A stretch of 64,000 nt of DNA, from positions 8,068,148-8,132,147 of the forward strand of contig NC_021683.1 in NCBI RefSeq assembly GCF_000247815.1. The letters are read 5' to 3'. A model generated the notes under the pieces. The model did not search any database and was not told where the DNA came from. It saw nothing but the letters and a program-made list of their open reading frames with translations. The position numbers were made by a program, and so were the translations under genes. Shown piece after piece: positions 63,897 through 64,000 of the stretch (position 1 is the first letter of the stretch; each line of letters starts with the position of its first letter). The stretch comes from Ficedula albicollis (Eukaryota > Chordata > Aves > Passeriformes > Muscicapidae).

Positions 63897-64000
63897 GTAA
63901 GTGATGGCTGAGAACCTCCCTTCCTGCTTCTCCTCATTCCCTTCCTCCTCATCACTGAATGAGGTCACTTGACAGATCCCTGCCTCAGCTAGCTTTGTGT
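63897..64000 (+). other. Start of the next HYDIN intron
   Basis: Begins GTAAGT and runs off the window. HYDIN has many more exons downstream, which are not included here. Confidence 0.8.

Overview
This is vertebrate nuclear DNA, almost certainly from a bird. Three things point that way: 3' fragments of the CR1 LINE family, which is typical of birds and other sauropsids; one intact intronless reading frame for CMTR2 (cap-specific mRNA 2'-O-methyltransferase 2); and, downstream on the same strand, spliced exons of the ciliary gene HYDIN. CMTR2 followed by HYDIN in the same orientation is also the mammalian order (human 16q22). I infer that this is the bird chromosome matching human 16q. I cannot name the species.

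Layout. 1-8440 is intergenic with no supportable gene. 8440-9270 is a CpG island, the likely CMTR2 promoter and non-coding first exon, interrupted by an uninterrupted run of 382 G. 9213-11279 is the CMTR2 leader intron (or it starts at 8664), with a sense CR1 copy and a 50-bp tandem duplication at that copy's 5' edge. 11280-14905 is the CMTR2 terminal exon: a 764-codon CDS, about 1.3 kb of 3' UTR and a canonical poly(A) signal. From about 15 kb to 40 kb there is mostly unassigned sequence that must hold the CMTR2-HYDIN spacer and the HYDIN 5' end; only exon-like fragments can be pointed to. From about 40.4 kb to the right edge the window lies inside HYDIN (+ strand). Exons at 42070-42189, 51241-51440 and 63713-63896 are clear, one ending at 60986 is well supported, and one at 40363-40462 is possible. 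HYDIN runs off the right edge.

The most notable structures are: an almost perfect 1,094-bp tandem duplication that starts inside a HYDIN exon; apparent one-base deletions in HYDIN exons where the frame otherwise matches the family; the 382-bp G run in the CMTR2 promoter; a dense CpG cluster in the 3' part of the CMTR2 coding sequence; and a near-identical exon-edge segment present twice 2.3 kb apart. Several of these may be assembly faults rather than biology. The window also has a 283-bp run of N.

The two genes do not form a pathway: CMTR2 modifies mRNA caps in general, and HYDIN is a structural protein of the central pair of motile cilia. I found no undescribed multi-gene system here.
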